A stretch of DNA of 64,000 bases from Polaribacter sp. ALD11 (GCF_002831685.1 NZ_CP025119.1:655001-719000); one strand, 5' to 3'. Counted from the first letter of the stretch, positions 54,501-63,091 are shown. Notes: generated by a model not told the origin, from the letters alone. Numbers and translations are program-made.

Positions 54501-55901
54501 CTCTAATGCTAGAATTGGTAAGAAAACAATTAGAATAATAAGTTGCCCAAAGAAGGCCGCATTCATCATCTTTTTTGATGCTTTTGAAGCAACACCATCG
54601 CGCTCTTTACTCGTTAATTTCTTCTTTTTTAATATTTGTGAAGCTATTAGAAAAACGGTGCTTTCTACAATAATTACAGCACCATCTACAATAATTCCGA
54701 AATCGATAGCACCTAAACTCATTAAGTTTGCCCAAACACCGAAGGCATTCATTAAAATAAAAGCAAACAATAAAGACAACGGAATAGTTGAAGCGACAAT
54801 TAAACCACCACGCCAATTTCCTAATAGAAAAATCAGCACAAAAATAACGATTAATGCGCCTTCCATAAGATTTCTAGAAACCGTAGTAGTTGTTTCGGCT
54901 ATTAATTTACTTCGATCTAATAAGGGCTCGATAGTAACACCCTCTGGCAAAGAACTTTCAATTTCTAGCATTCTTTGCTTTACATTAGCTATTACATCGT
55001 TAGAATTTGCACCTTTAAGCATCATTACCATGCCGCCAACAACTTCGCCAGTACCATCTTGGGTCATTGCACCATATCGGATGGCAGCACCAAATTGAAC
55101 CGTTGCAATGTCTCCAATAGTAATCGGAATGTTATTCGTGTTTTTAACCGCAATCTTTCTGATATCATCTAAGCTTCTTGCCAATCCTTCTCCACGAATA
55201 AAATTAGCTTGATGATTTTTTTCAATATACGCACCACCCGTATTTTGGTTGTTCGCTTCTAATGCCTCAAAAACATCCGTAATGGTTACCCCGATAGCTT
55301 TTAATTCATCAGGATCTACTGCTACTTCATATTGCTTAATTTTTCCGCCAATGGCGTTTACTTCAACCACACCTTTAACCATCGCCATTTGACGTTGTAC
55401 AATCCAATCTTGCATGGTTCGTAAATCGGTTATTGAATACGTGTCTTTAAATGCTGGGGCTACTTCAAGTGTGTATTGATAAATTTCTCCCAAACCAGAA
55501 GAAATAGGCCCCATGGAAGGTTCTCCAAATCCGGATGGAATTTCTCCTTGCACTTCGTTTAATTTTTCGGCTACTAATTGACGCGGTAAATAAGTACCCA
55601 TATCGTCGTTAAAAACAATGGTAACGACTGATAAGCCAAAACGAGAAACAGAACGAATTTCTTGAACACCTGGTAAATTGCTCATCGCAACTTCTACCGG
55701 ATAGGTAACTATTTGTTCAATGTCTTCTGTACCTAAATTAGGTGCTTGGGTAATTACTTGTACTTGGTTGTTTGTAATATCTGGCACAGCATCTATAGGA
55801 ACTTTGGTCATGCTCCAAATTCCTGCTGCTGCAATGGTAAGCGTTAGCAAACCAATTATAAATTTGTTATTGATTGAAAAATCAATGATTTTATTAATCA
55901 T
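51567..55901 (-). CDS. CzcA-type RND metal efflux pump fused to a TolC-family outer-membrane channel domain
   Basis: 1,444 residues. Residues 1 to about 1,035 form a complete heavy-metal RND pump with twelve helices. The signature DFGIIVDGAVIIVE in the fourth helix matches the HME1 (Zn/Co/Cd) pattern, with Ser where Asn is usual after VE. From about 1,065 a signal-like segment (AITVTAVFVFIFFLPISSNAQ) leads into an OEP/TolC domain to the end (LEDAVKLSKENYPSLKESQLEIKKQQ). The fusion is known in Bacteroidota. How the TolC part reaches the outer membrane is open: cleavage after SNAQ is plausible. Confidence 0.9.
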   Translation of the reverse strand: MINKIIDFSINNKFIIGLLTLTIAAAGIWSMTKVPIDAVPDITNNQVQVITQAPNLGTEDIEQIVTYPVEVAMSNLPGVQEIRSVSRFGLSVVTIVFNDDMGTYLPRQLVAEKLNEVQGEIPSGFGEPSMGPISSGLGEIYQYTLEVAPAFKDTYSITDLRTMQDWIVQRQMAMVKGVVEVNAIGGKIKQYEVAVDPDELKAIGVTITDVFEALEANNQNTGGAYIEKNHQANFIRGEGLARSLDDIRKIAVKNTNNIPITIGDIATVQFGAAIRYGAMTQDGTGEVVGGMVMMLKGANSNDVIANVKQRMLEIESSLPEGVTIEPLLDRSKLIAETTTTVSRNLMEGALIVIFVLIFLLGNWRGGLIVASTIPLSLLFAFILMNAFGVWANLMSLGAIDFGIIVDGAVIIVESTVFLIASQILKKKKLTSKERDGVASKASKKMMNAAFFGQLIILIVFLPILALEGIEGKMFKPMALTFIFAMIGAMILCLTYVPMMSALILRAPKSDKKSYGDKFVHWVERKYQPLLEKALKKGKWIVGVAVVLFGITVFMFSKMGGEFIPQLDEGDIAFHAILKPGSSLTETIETTTKIEQIVKAEFPEVKKIVSRIGVAEIPTDPMPMDIADVFVILKPKSEWTSATSKDELIDKIKKAVEIIPGVNYEFSQPIEMRFNELLEGVREDIAIKIYGEDINVLSQKAQEISKIIAGTPGIGDMKAEATTGLPQMTITYNRNKLAQYGLQINTLNQMVQSAFAGGTAGIIFEGEKRFDLVVRLNSANRKDISDIENLYINLPSGAQIPLREVATVSYKSGPMQISRDNTNRRTYVGINVRGRDVKSLVEEIKLKLDAQLELPSGYFIRYGGAFENLERASNRLQTVVPIALLLIFVLIYFALKSLPQTLMIYIAIPMATIGGVVALWLRDMPFSISAGVGFIVLFGVAVLNGLVMVSGLNELKEEGVTNLKDRIIEGTKRRIRPIMLTAFTDVLGFLPMAISASAGAEVQRPLATVVIGGLLTSTLLTLFVLPILYHWVENKTFHFKMNKKAITVTAVFVFIFFLPISSNAQQATDGLQVISLEDAVKLSKENYPSLKESQLEIKKQQLLKSTAFDFGTTQVFTGGEELNNGTGIYTTIGVGQSNIDVFGISSKLKLQEQRIQLAEKAFLLTELDLELQVKKAWVKTLQTKRNYNLYKELDAIYINFEKYVALNYEVEAISKLEYLAAKNQALQIQNKTKEAYSEYIIALQQLNLWFGTDAFYTVSDAFDVVNEIDLNIFKAISHPLYRLSKLKVTEAAANYKVAKAANLPKFNLQGGLQKVNGNSGFYTYQVGISIPFLSGSTKAQIKTAKIDTEIAKTNVLFKQKEVESQLLQTKEKYKKWKTSWTFYKEKVLPLTKEQRKGALFAYKEGEIDYTTFTQLIKEAIQSELEAQKAFINYIESTFELQYFKN

Positions 55902-56023
55902 AGAAAATGTTTAATTCAGTGTTCGTTTTCAAAGTAATTCTGATATAAAAATTAGAACACTTCGAAATGAATAGAACCAACGATGGTTCGAAATTGGATA
56001 TAAGTATCCTCTAAAAAACTGAA

Positions 56024-56335
56024 TTATACGCGTGGTGGTTGTAATAGTGAGTTTTGATACCCTTTGTTTCTACCATCAAAGTATTTGGTATGTAGCTGAG
56101 GCATCAAAAGCTTTATAGGCTTAAACTTTAAAATATCAAAAGCAATTGTATGAACATGACAGCAGTTACAATGGCAGAAAGGAGAACAGGTATCAATTGT
56201 AGAATGCCCGTGATCTGAATCTATTAATTGTGAAATTTCTGAATTGATATCGCTTTTATTTACAGCCGTATCTCCACAAGGTGCAAAGTTGAGCCCTAGT
56301 AAATAAAAAGACAATATGATTGTAAGTATTTTCAC
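56024..56335 (-). CDS. DUF6660-type Cys/His-rich exported protein
   Basis: 103 residues with a GTG start. Signal-like N-terminus (ILTIILSFYLLGLNFAPC), then DHGHSTIDTCSPFCHCNCCHVH, a dense Cys/His cluster that probably binds metal, and a conserved-looking C-terminus (YFDGRNKGYQNSLLQPPRV). Such proteins commonly stand first in Bacteroidota RND metal-efflux operons. A -7 box ends only 4 bp before the GTG, so the mRNA may be nearly leaderless. It may deliver or sense periplasmic metal. Confidence 0.75.
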   Translation of the reverse strand: MKILTIILSFYLLGLNFAPCGDTAVNKSDINSEISQLIDSDHGHSTIDTCSPFCHCNCCHVHTIAFDILKFKPIKLLMPQLHTKYFDGRNKGYQNSLLQPPRV

Positions 56336-56339
56336 TTTA

Positions 56340-56374
56340 CAAAGATAAAATAATTTTAGTGCAACTCGGTTGCA
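56340..56374 (-). promoter_or_regulatory. Promoter and palindromic operator of the metal-efflux operon
   Basis: On the - strand, a TATCTTTG -7 box (56,347-56,340) lies 12 bp downstream of the perfect 6-3-6 palindrome TGCAACCGAGTTGCA (56,374-56,360), which sits where the -33 to -7 spacer would be. A repressor bound there would block polymerase. The Fur-family gene in the operon is the obvious candidate. Confidence 0.6.
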
Positions 56375-56603
56375 AAAGGATTGTGATTTTATCTTTTGAT
56401 AAGTTTTATGCTAAAACTGAGTGAATTTCATCAATAAAAAGCGCTGTTTTGAGGAGGGTTTATGGCAACAAATTCATCATTTCATAAGGTATAATTGGGT
56501 ATGAATTTTATACTGCTTTTTTACTAAAAGAAAAATGATAAATACATTTAACTAAGTACATTCTAAGTAGCTATTTGTAGTAATAAATACGTCAATTTAA
56601 TTG

Positions 56604-56611
56604 TATCTTTG
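56604..56611 (+). promoter_or_regulatory. -7 element TATCTTTG for the DEAD-like gene
   Basis: An exact TAnnTTTG match 48 bp upstream of the start at 56,660. No well-spaced -33 box seen. Confidence 0.5.
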
Positions 56612-56659
56612 CCTCTTTTAATATCGTTATATCATTAAATAATTATCGCTATAATTCTT

Positions 56660-57271
56660 ATGCCTTTTAAAAAATTACATTTAGATATAAAAGAGAAGTT
56701 AGAAACTCTAGAAATAAGTACACCTACGCCATTTCAAAAGGCGAGTATTCCTGTTATAAAAAGTGGTGCTAATTTGTACTGTATTGCGCCAAAAGATAGT
56801 GGTAAAACTACAGCGCTTATTCTTACAACCATGCAAAAGTTAAAGTGTGAAGAAGTTGGCGTTGCGCCAAGAGCCATCGTTTTAGTTGAAAACAGAGAAA
56901 AAGTTTTAGAATTAAATGAAATCTTTTTAAAGTACACCAGACATTCTTCTCTTCGTGTATATGCTTGTGATGATAAGTTACATATTGAAGTACTTACCTC
57001 AGAAATTTTTGAAGGAGTAGATATTCTTATCGCGACTCCTAAAACGGTTTGTAAGTTGCTTTTATTAGAAGGCCTAAATATGACACAGCTAAAGATTTTT
57101 AATATTGATGATGCTGAGTTTTTAGTCCAAAAAAAGGCATATACAGATCTTATGGCAATTACACAGAGTATTTACAAATGCCAGTATGTAATTTATTCTG
57201 AAAAAATAAATCCAATGTTAAAACGCTTGGAAACTCAATTTATGGAGTATTCTAAAACAGTAGCAATTTAG
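56660..57271 (+). CDS. Short, degenerate DEAD-box-like protein
   Basis: 203 residues, only the first RecA-like domain. Q-motif (TPTPFQKASIPVIKSG), Walker A-like APKDSGKTTAL, VLVENREKV (Ia), and LIATPKTVCKLL (GG/TPGR region). Motif II is IDDAE rather than DEAD, and there is no SAT or second domain. It may be an RNA-binding or regulatory derivative rather than a helicase. Its frame is intact and has a good promoter, so it seems to be a real gene and not decay. Confidence 0.7.
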   Translation: MPFKKLHLDIKEKLETLEISTPTPFQKASIPVIKSGANLYCIAPKDSGKTTALILTTMQKLKCEEVGVAPRAIVLVENREKVLELNEIFLKYTRHSSLRVYACDDKLHIEVLTSEIFEGVDILIATPKTVCKLLLLEGLNMTQLKIFNIDDAEFLVQKKAYTDLMAITQSIYKCQYVIYSEKINPMLKRLETQFMEYSKTVAI

Positions 57272-57330
57272 GCTTCTGCAAATTTATACTTTTATAGTAC
57301 TCTAAATTTCTAATAAAAAACGAATACTTT

Positions 57331-57969
57331 ATGATACCTAAACTACATTATATTTCTCAAGGAAACTCTCCAAAAGAACATCTAGAAAACATTCAAAAAG
57401 CATGTTCATCTGGTGCAGAATTAGTACAGTTGCGGTTGAATACTGTTTCAGAAAAAAAATATTTAAAAATTGCAACTGAAGCTCGAGAAATTACTTCTCA
57501 TTTTCAAACAAGATTAATTTTAACCAATAATTACAAAATAGCAAAAGAAGTAAAGGCAGATGGTGTTCATATAGAAAATACAGATTTCTGTGCTACAACT
57601 GCACTAGAGCACTTATTTACTTGGCAAATTATTGGTGGAACCGCAAATACTTTGCAAGATTGTAAGACTTTAATTAGTAAAAAAGTAGATTATATTAGTT
57701 TAAGTCCGTTTAGAAGAGCAGAAACCAAAGAAGAAGTACCTACCGTTTTAGGTTTGCATGGCTTTACTGCAATTATGGACGCTTTAAAAACAGAAACTCC
57801 AATTATTGGTGCTGGTGGTATTGCTACTGCAGATGTAACTGCTATTTTAGAAACTGGTATTTCTGGAGTTGCAGTATCTGAAGAAATTACCAAAAATTTT
57901 GACAGCATTAAAGAGTTTAATCAACTATTAAGCGCATCAGCTATAGATGAACAACGTCATACTTTTTAA
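57331..57969 (+). CDS. Thiamine-phosphate synthase family protein (ThiE/TenI-like)
   Basis: 212 residues, TIM barrel. SSGAELVQLRLNTVSEKKY, TRLILTNNYKIAKEVKADGVHI, IIGGTANTLQDC, ISLSPFRRAETK and IIGAGGIATADVTAIL fit ThiE/TenI. ThiE joins the pyrimidine and thiazole parts of thiamine; TenI isomerises the thiazole. Key ThiE residues are partly altered (QLRLN for QLRxK), and no other thi gene is close, so the activity is uncertain. Stand-alone copies like this are common in the family. Confidence 0.75.
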   Translation: MIPKLHYISQGNSPKEHLENIQKACSSGAELVQLRLNTVSEKKYLKIATEAREITSHFQTRLILTNNYKIAKEVKADGVHIENTDFCATTALEHLFTWQIIGGTANTLQDCKTLISKKVDYISLSPFRRAETKEEVPTVLGLHGFTAIMDALKTETPIIGAGGIATADVTAILETGISGVAVSEEITKNFDSIKEFNQLLSASAIDEQRHTF

Positions 57970-58024
57970 GTAGTAGAAAAATCTATTTTAAAACGAAGAA
58001 AGTTTCTTCGAAAATTGCATACCC

Positions 58025-59287
58025 ATGAAAATTGCTCACCTATTATACGATTATTTAGTATCAACAGGAATTTCAGAGGCATCTGCCACATATCTAAATA
58101 TGTTTGCTTTACTAATAGCTGTATTAATAATTTCATTTTTAATCGATTTTATCATTAAAAAAATTATTCTACAATTATTTTCGCAGTTTGCTCTTAGAAG
58201 TAAAACTAATTTCGATGATTTATTAATAAAAAATAAAGTGCCACGGAATATAGCGCATATCATGCCTTTAATTTTTGCTTTAGAGTGCGTACCCTTCGTG
58301 TTTATAGATTATCCGTATATTGAAAATATAGTTCAAAAAGGATTGGAAGTTTTTACAATTGTACTTATACTTTGGATTGTAAGAAGCCTATTAAGTTCTC
58401 TTAAAGATTACTTAAAAACAGTACCTCGTTTAAAAGACAAACCTATAGATAGCTACATTCAGGTATTTATGATTTTTTCTTGGACCTTCGGAATTTTATC
58501 TGCCTTTGCGATTATTACAGGCATAGAATTTATCAAATTTATTACCACTATTGGAGCTGCTTCGGCAGTAATTATTTTGATTTTTAAGGATACCATATTA
58601 GGTTTTGTTGCTAGTATTCAGGTCTCTATTAATGACATGGTAAGAATTGGAGATTGGATTACGTTTGAAAAATATGGTGCAGATGGTGATGTTACCGAAA
58701 TTAATCTATCTACCGTAAAAGTTCAAAATTTTGATAAAACCATTACTACAATTCCTACATACGCTTTAATTTCTGATTCCTTTAAAAACTGGAGAGGAAT
58801 GGAAGATTCTGATGGAAGGCGTATTAAAAGATCTTTAAATATTAATTTAGATAGTATTCATTATTTATCTAAAGAGGAAGTAGATAATTTTAAGAAAATT
58901 CAATCGATTACCACTTACTTAGAAACTCGTCAGGCAAATATTGACGATTATAACAAGAAAAATAACATCAATAAAGAATTACTTTTAAATGGTAGAAACC
59001 TTACCAATATTGGTGTTTTTAGAAAATATATTGAAACTTATATAGAAAATCATTCTGGTACAAATAAAGAAATGATGATTATGGTACGTCAACTAGAACC
59101 AGGAAGCCAAGGAATTCCTTTAGAGATTTATACTTTTAGTAATGATAAACGTTGGAAAAATTACGAATACATTATGTCTGATATCTTCGATCATATCATT
59201 GCAGCTGTTCCTTATTTTAATTTAGAAATTTTTGAATTGCCTAGTAATTCTAGTTTTTCAATTCAAAAGAATAATTCACCTTCTTAA
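58025..59287 (+). CDS. MscS-family mechanosensitive channel (YbdG-like)
   Basis: 420 residues with about five membrane helices. The MscS core begins near residue 170 with the pore helix IKFITTIGAASAVIILIFKDTILGFVASIQV, then the beta domain (VRIGDWITFEKYGADGDVTEINLSTVKVQNFD). A longer C-terminal cytoplasmic part ends VPYFNLEIFELPSN. Releases solutes on membrane tension during osmotic downshock. The length and N-terminal helices fit the YbdG/YnaI branch better than short MscS. Confidence 0.85.
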   Translation: MKIAHLLYDYLVSTGISEASATYLNMFALLIAVLIISFLIDFIIKKIILQLFSQFALRSKTNFDDLLIKNKVPRNIAHIMPLIFALECVPFVFIDYPYIENIVQKGLEVFTIVLILWIVRSLLSSLKDYLKTVPRLKDKPIDSYIQVFMIFSWTFGILSAFAIITGIEFIKFITTIGAASAVIILIFKDTILGFVASIQVSINDMVRIGDWITFEKYGADGDVTEINLSTVKVQNFDKTITTIPTYALISDSFKNWRGMEDSDGRRIKRSLNINLDSIHYLSKEEVDNFKKIQSITTYLETRQANIDDYNKKNNINKELLLNGRNLTNIGVFRKYIETYIENHSGTNKEMMIMVRQLEPGSQGIPLEIYTFSNDKRWKNYEYIMSDIFDHIIAAVPYFNLEIFELPSNSSFSIQKNNSPS

Positions 59288-59297
59288 AATAGAAAAA

Positions 59298-59340
59298 ATG
59301 GCACAAGAACTTTATCAAACATCTAAAGTTCTTGTGCCAT
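59298..59340. terminator. Strong bidirectional hairpin
   Basis: ATGGCACAAGAACTTTA and TAAAGTTCTTGTGCCAT form a perfect 17-bp stem with a 9-base loop between the convergent MscS and LLM genes. Confidence 0.85.
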
Positions 59341-59346
59341 TGTTGT

Positions 59347-60351
59347 TTATGAGAACTCTTTCATAATTTCAGAAAATAATTCATAAGACCTAATTCTGTC
59401 TTCTATATCATAAATATTTGTAACCGCAATAATCTCATCTGCTTTCGTTTGCTCTATAAAAGCTGCTATCTGAGGTTTTACAGTGGCTTTGCTTCCCACA
59501 AAAGAATATTTTAACATCTGGTGAATTTGAGGGTTTTGTAACAATGCTCTAAATTCATCTGTCATGTCTGTTGGTGGTTGTACAAAATCTCGTTTTCCTG
59601 TTAATATCCCCACAATCATTTTTATTAAAGAAGTTGATAAACGTTCGGCTTCTTCATCTGAATTTGAAATTATTGTATTTACACCTGCAATTACATACGG
59701 TTCTTTTAAGTCTTTTGAGGGTTGAAACTCATTTCTGTAAATAGCCAAAGCTTCCAGTAAATGTGTTGTTGCAAAGTGACTTGCAAAAGCGTAAGGCAAT
59801 CCTTTTTTGGCCGCCAAATGTGCGCTGTCTGTGCTAGAACCTAAAACATAAATTGGTACTTCTACTCCTTCTGCTACTGTTGCACGTACCTTTGAAGTTG
59901 CGTTCTCTTTAGAAAAATATTTTTGTATTTTGTCTAATTCCTGTGGAAAAGAATGTGCCGCTTCCATAAAGTCTGAACGTATTGCTTGTGCCGTTTGTCT
60001 GTCTGTTCCTGGTGCTCTTCCTAAACCCAAATCTATCCGATTAGGATACAAAGAAGCTAAGGTTCCAAATTGTTCTGCAATAATTAATGGAGAATGATTC
60101 GGTAACATAATACCACCAGAACCAATATGAAGCGTACTTGTACCTTGCGCAACATATCCTATTAAGATAGAAGTTGCACTACTACCAATATTAGGCGAAT
60201 TATGGTGTTCTGCCAACCAATAACGTGTGTACCCAAATGCTTCTGCATGTTGTGCCAATTTTAGGGCATTATTAAAGGTTTCTTTTAGTGTATGACCATC
60301 AGAAACTAAAGCAAGATCTAAGATGGAATAAGCTGTGTTTTTAGTTTTCAT
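59347..60351 (-). CDS. LLM-class flavin-dependent oxidoreductase
   Basis: 334 residues from the ATG at 60,351; a start three codons upstream is also possible. Luciferase-like TIM barrel: AEAFGYTRYWLAEHHNSPNIGSSATSILIGYVAQ, RIDLGLGRAPGTDRQTAQAIR, YVLGSSTDSAHLAAKKGLPYAFASHF. This is the MsnO8 subgroup, which uses FMN or F420, usually with unknown substrate. Separated from the ADH operon by the hairpin at 60,419. Confidence 0.85.
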   Translation of the reverse strand: MKTKNTAYSILDLALVSDGHTLKETFNNALKLAQHAEAFGYTRYWLAEHHNSPNIGSSATSILIGYVAQGTSTLHIGSGGIMLPNHSPLIIAEQFGTLASLYPNRIDLGLGRAPGTDRQTAQAIRSDFMEAAHSFPQELDKIQKYFSKENATSKVRATVAEGVEVPIYVLGSSTDSAHLAAKKGLPYAFASHFATTHLLEALAIYRNEFQPSKDLKEPYVIAGVNTIISNSDEEAERLSTSLIKMIVGILTGKRDFVQPPTDMTDEFRALLQNPQIHQMLKYSFVGSKATVKPQIAAFIEQTKADEIIAVTNIYDIEDRIRSYELFSEIMKEFS

Positions 60352-60418
60352 AAAATGCATTTAATCGATTATAAGCTTCCTACTTTAAAATAACTATTTT
60401 AGTTTTCAATCAACTTAA

Positions 60419-60477
60419 TATTTCGTTAAAAAACAGCACCTAAAATTACTTTAAATGCTGCTTCTTAAAACGAAATA
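60419..60477 (-). terminator. Imperfect long hairpin after the alcohol dehydrogenase gene
   Basis: TATTTCGTT / AACGAAATA outer arms (9 of 9) with CAGCA / TGCTG inner arms. Located just downstream of the ADH stop. A terminator role is inferred. Confidence 0.5.
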
Positions 60478-60486
60478 AAAAACTTT

Positions 60487-61542
60487 TTATTTAAGTGATT
60501 TCATATCAATTACAAATCGATACTTCACATCATTTGCTGTAACACGTTTAAAAGCAGTGTTAATATCTTGCATATCTATCAATTCGATATCGCTTGTAAT
60601 ATTATGTTTTCCACAGAAATCTAACATTTCTTGCGTTTCTTTAATACCACCAATTAATGAACCCGCAATGCGCTTACGACCTCCAATTAAACTTCCTCCA
60701 TGAAATGGTTTCAAAGGCTCAACTGCCCCCACTAAAACCATCGTTGCATCAATTTTAAGTAACCCTAAGTAAGGATCCATTTCATGACCAACAGGAATGG
60801 TGTTTAAGATGAAGTCAAAACTTCCTTGATGCTTTTTCATGTCGTCTGCATCTTTAGAGACTAACACTTCATGAGCTCCTAATCTTTTTGCATCTTTTCC
60901 TTTTTCTGGAGACGTAGTAATCATAACCACATGTGCGCCTAATGCGTTTGCAAACTTTACGCCCATGTGCCCTAAACCTCCTAAACCAATTACACCAACT
61001 TTATCTCCTTCTTTCACTTTCCAGTGACTTAATGGAGACCATGTAGTAATTCCTGCACATAATAAAGGTGCAGTGGCTGCTTCGTCTAAATTTTCTGGAA
61101 TGCGTAATACAAATTTTTCATCAACAACTACAGACGTAGCATAACCTCCATAAGTTTGAGCACCTTCGTTATGTTTATCTGGACTGTTGTAAGTAAATGT
61201 TGCTCCTTTCTCACAGAATTGTTCTAAATCTTGCTCGCAAGAAGAACAGGTTTGGCAAGAATCTACCAGACAACCTACACCTACTAAATCGCCTACTTTA
61301 TAATTGTTTACACCGTTACCGACTTCTGTTACACGACCAATAATTTCGTGTCCTGGTACTACAGGATATGTAGATCCTTTCCAATCATTTCTTACGGTAT
61401 GAATGTCACTATGACAAACACCACAATACGTAATATCAATTTTAACGTCTTCTGCTCCCACAGCTCTTCGTTGAATTGCTAAAGGTTTTAAATCTTCTGT
61501 TGCGGCTGTTGCGCCGTATGCTTTTATTGTTGTAGTTGCCAT
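60487..61542 (-). CDS. NAD(P)-dependent zinc alcohol dehydrogenase (YahK/CAD-like)
   Basis: 351 residues from the ATG at 61,542, chosen because the in-frame upstream start (61,608) would overlap the OsmC gene. Zinc site CGVCHSDIHTVRNDW and GHEIIGRVTEVG; structural zinc CxxCxxCxxxxxxxC in CLVDSCQTCSSCEQDLEQFC; Rossmann VGVIGLGGLGHMGVKFA. Broad-range aldehyde reductase using NADPH. Two bases separate it from the OsmC gene, so it is the last gene of a three-gene operon. Confidence 0.9.
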   Translation of the reverse strand: MATTTIKAYGATAATEDLKPLAIQRRAVGAEDVKIDITYCGVCHSDIHTVRNDWKGSTYPVVPGHEIIGRVTEVGNGVNNYKVGDLVGVGCLVDSCQTCSSCEQDLEQFCEKGATFTYNSPDKHNEGAQTYGGYATSVVVDEKFVLRIPENLDEAATAPLLCAGITTWSPLSHWKVKEGDKVGVIGLGGLGHMGVKFANALGAHVVMITTSPEKGKDAKRLGAHEVLVSKDADDMKKHQGSFDFILNTIPVGHEMDPYLGLLKIDATMVLVGAVEPLKPFHGGSLIGGRKRIAGSLIGGIKETQEMLDFCGKHNITSDIELIDMQDINTAFKRVTANDVKYRFVIDMKSLK

Positions 61543-61544
61543 TG

Positions 61545-61970
61545 TTATGCGTTTTTTAAAGTGACTTTTAATTCGATTTCTGTGTTTAATAATTTTGAAA
61601 TAGGACACACCTCTTTCGCTTTGTGTGCTATTTGCTGAAATTCTTCAGCATCAATTTCTGGCACATCTCCTTCTAAATTTAAAGTAATTTTGGTAATCGC
61701 TCCATCTTCAAAAGCAACTGTAGCAGCTACATCTAAAGTTGTTGCTGTATATTTAGCTTCGTTTAATAAGAAGCTTAATTGCATTGCAAAACAACCTGCA
61801 TGTGCTGCTCCTATTAATTCTTCTGGATTGGTTCCTTTCTTTTCATCTTCAAAACGTGTATGAAACGAATATTGTGTTTTATCTAAAACTTTGCTTCCTG
61901 TAGTAATACTTCCTTTTCCTTCTTTTCCACTACCTTTCCACGCTGCACTTGCTTTTCTTGTAAATTTCAT
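61545..61970 (-). CDS. OsmC/Ohr-family peroxidase
   Basis: 141 residues. GTNPEELIGAAHAGCFAMQLSFLL carries the first catalytic cysteine and EVCPISKLLNTEIELKV the second. Reduces organic hydroperoxides with thiols in the cytoplasm; the OsmC rather than Ohr branch fits. Middle gene of the operon with Old Yellow Enzyme and the alcohol dehydrogenase, all electrophile- or peroxide-detoxifying. Confidence 0.88.
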   Translation of the reverse strand: MKFTRKASAAWKGSGKEGKGSITTGSKVLDKTQYSFHTRFEDEKKGTNPEELIGAAHAGCFAMQLSFLLNEAKYTATTLDVAATVAFEDGAITKITLNLEGDVPEIDAEEFQQIAHKAKEVCPISKLLNTEIELKVTLKNA

Positions 61971-61996
61971 AATCTGTGTATTTTAAGTTAAACTGT

Positions 61997-63091
61997 TTAT
62001 TTTGAAGCATTCGGGTAATCTGTGTATCCTTTAGCTCCTGTGGTGTAGAACGTATCTTCATCCCATGATGCTAATTCCAAATTATTTTCAAAACGTTCTA
62101 CTAAATCTGGATTCGAGATATAAGGTTTTCCGTAAGCAACTAAATCGGCAAAACCTTCTTCAATTACTTTATTTCCTTTTTCTTGATCGAATGCGGTATT
62201 AATCATTAAGGTTCCGTTGTATAAAGGTCGGAAATGTTTAGCAATTTCTGTTACAGCAAACGGAACTTCAGAAACATCTGTAAACGGTTCCGAAAGGTGC
62301 ACATACGCCAAGTTATAATCATTTAATTTCTTAATAATATACTCAAAAGTAGGAATCGTTTCTTCATCCATCGTCATTCCGAATAAACCATTTAAAGACG
62401 GATTAAAACGTGCGCCTATTTTCTCTTGCGGAATTACTTCTTTCATCGCATCTAAAACTTCAAAAAAGAAACGGGTTTTATTTTCTATGCTTCCGCCATA
62501 TTCATCGGTTCTTTTATTAGAAGTATTGTTGAAGAATTGATGAAACAAATACCCGTTAGAAGAATGTATCTCTACACCATCAAAACCTGCTTTAACTGCA
62601 TTTGCTGCAGCATTCTTAAAATCTTTAACGGTAGTTTTAATATCTTCAAGAGTCATTTCTTTTGGCGTAACCGTATCTTTAAAGCCTTCTGGAGTATAAG
62701 ATTGTGCGTTGGGGTTGATTGCTGAAGCTGAAAAGGGCAATTCGCCATTATGAAAATCGGGATGCGACATTCTACCTACATGCCATAACTGAATAAATAT
62801 TTTCCCTCCTTTATCGTGTACACGTTTTGTTATTTTTTTCCAACCTTCAACTTGCTCGTCAGAATAAATACCAGCAGTATGAATATAACCAACCGCTTTT
62901 TTAGAAACCTGCGAACCTTCTGTAATAATTAAACCTGCCGATGCACGTTGCTCGTAATACAAACCATGTAAACTGTCTGTTGGTACGTTGCCTTCGTTGT
63001 CTGCCCTACTACGCGTCATAGGTGCCATGACAATTCTGTTTGCTAAATTAATATTTTTATGATATGGTGTTAATAGGTGTTGCTTGCTCAT
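61997..63091 (-). CDS. Old Yellow Enzyme family alkene reductase (NemA-like)
   Basis: 364 residues, FMN TIM barrel. LANRIVMAPMTRSRADNEGNVP (FMN contacts), FIQLWHVGRMSHP, GVEIHSSNGYLFHQFFNNTSNKRTDEYGGS (the substrate-binding His with Asn in the NemA pattern). Reduces activated double bonds and nitro compounds with NADPH. First gene of the operon. A Crp/Fnr-type palindrome and -7 box lie upstream. Confidence 0.9.
   Translation of the reverse strand: MSKQHLLTPYHKNINLANRIVMAPMTRSRADNEGNVPTDSLHGLYYEQRASAGLIITEGSQVSKKAVGYIHTAGIYSDEQVEGWKKITKRVHDKGGKIFIQLWHVGRMSHPDFHNGELPFSASAINPNAQSYTPEGFKDTVTPKEMTLEDIKTTVKDFKNAAANAVKAGFDGVEIHSSNGYLFHQFFNNTSNKRTDEYGGSIENKTRFFFEVLDAMKEVIPQEKIGARFNPSLNGLFGMTMDEETIPTFEYIIKKLNDYNLAYVHLSEPFTDVSEVPFAVTEIAKHFRPLYNGTLMINTAFDQEKGNKVIEEGFADLVAYGKPYISNPDLVERFENNLELASWDEDTFYTTGAKGYTDYPNASK

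Noticed and set aside
54289..55098. 269-codon open frame on the + strand opposite the RND pump gene
   Set aside because: It is antisense to the well-supported pump coding sequence and shows low-complexity composition without a recognisable domain.
61543..61608. Upstream start for the alcohol dehydrogenase
   Set aside because: It would overlap the OsmC gene by 64 bp and adds residues unlike the family. The ATG at 61,542 gives the normal N-terminus.
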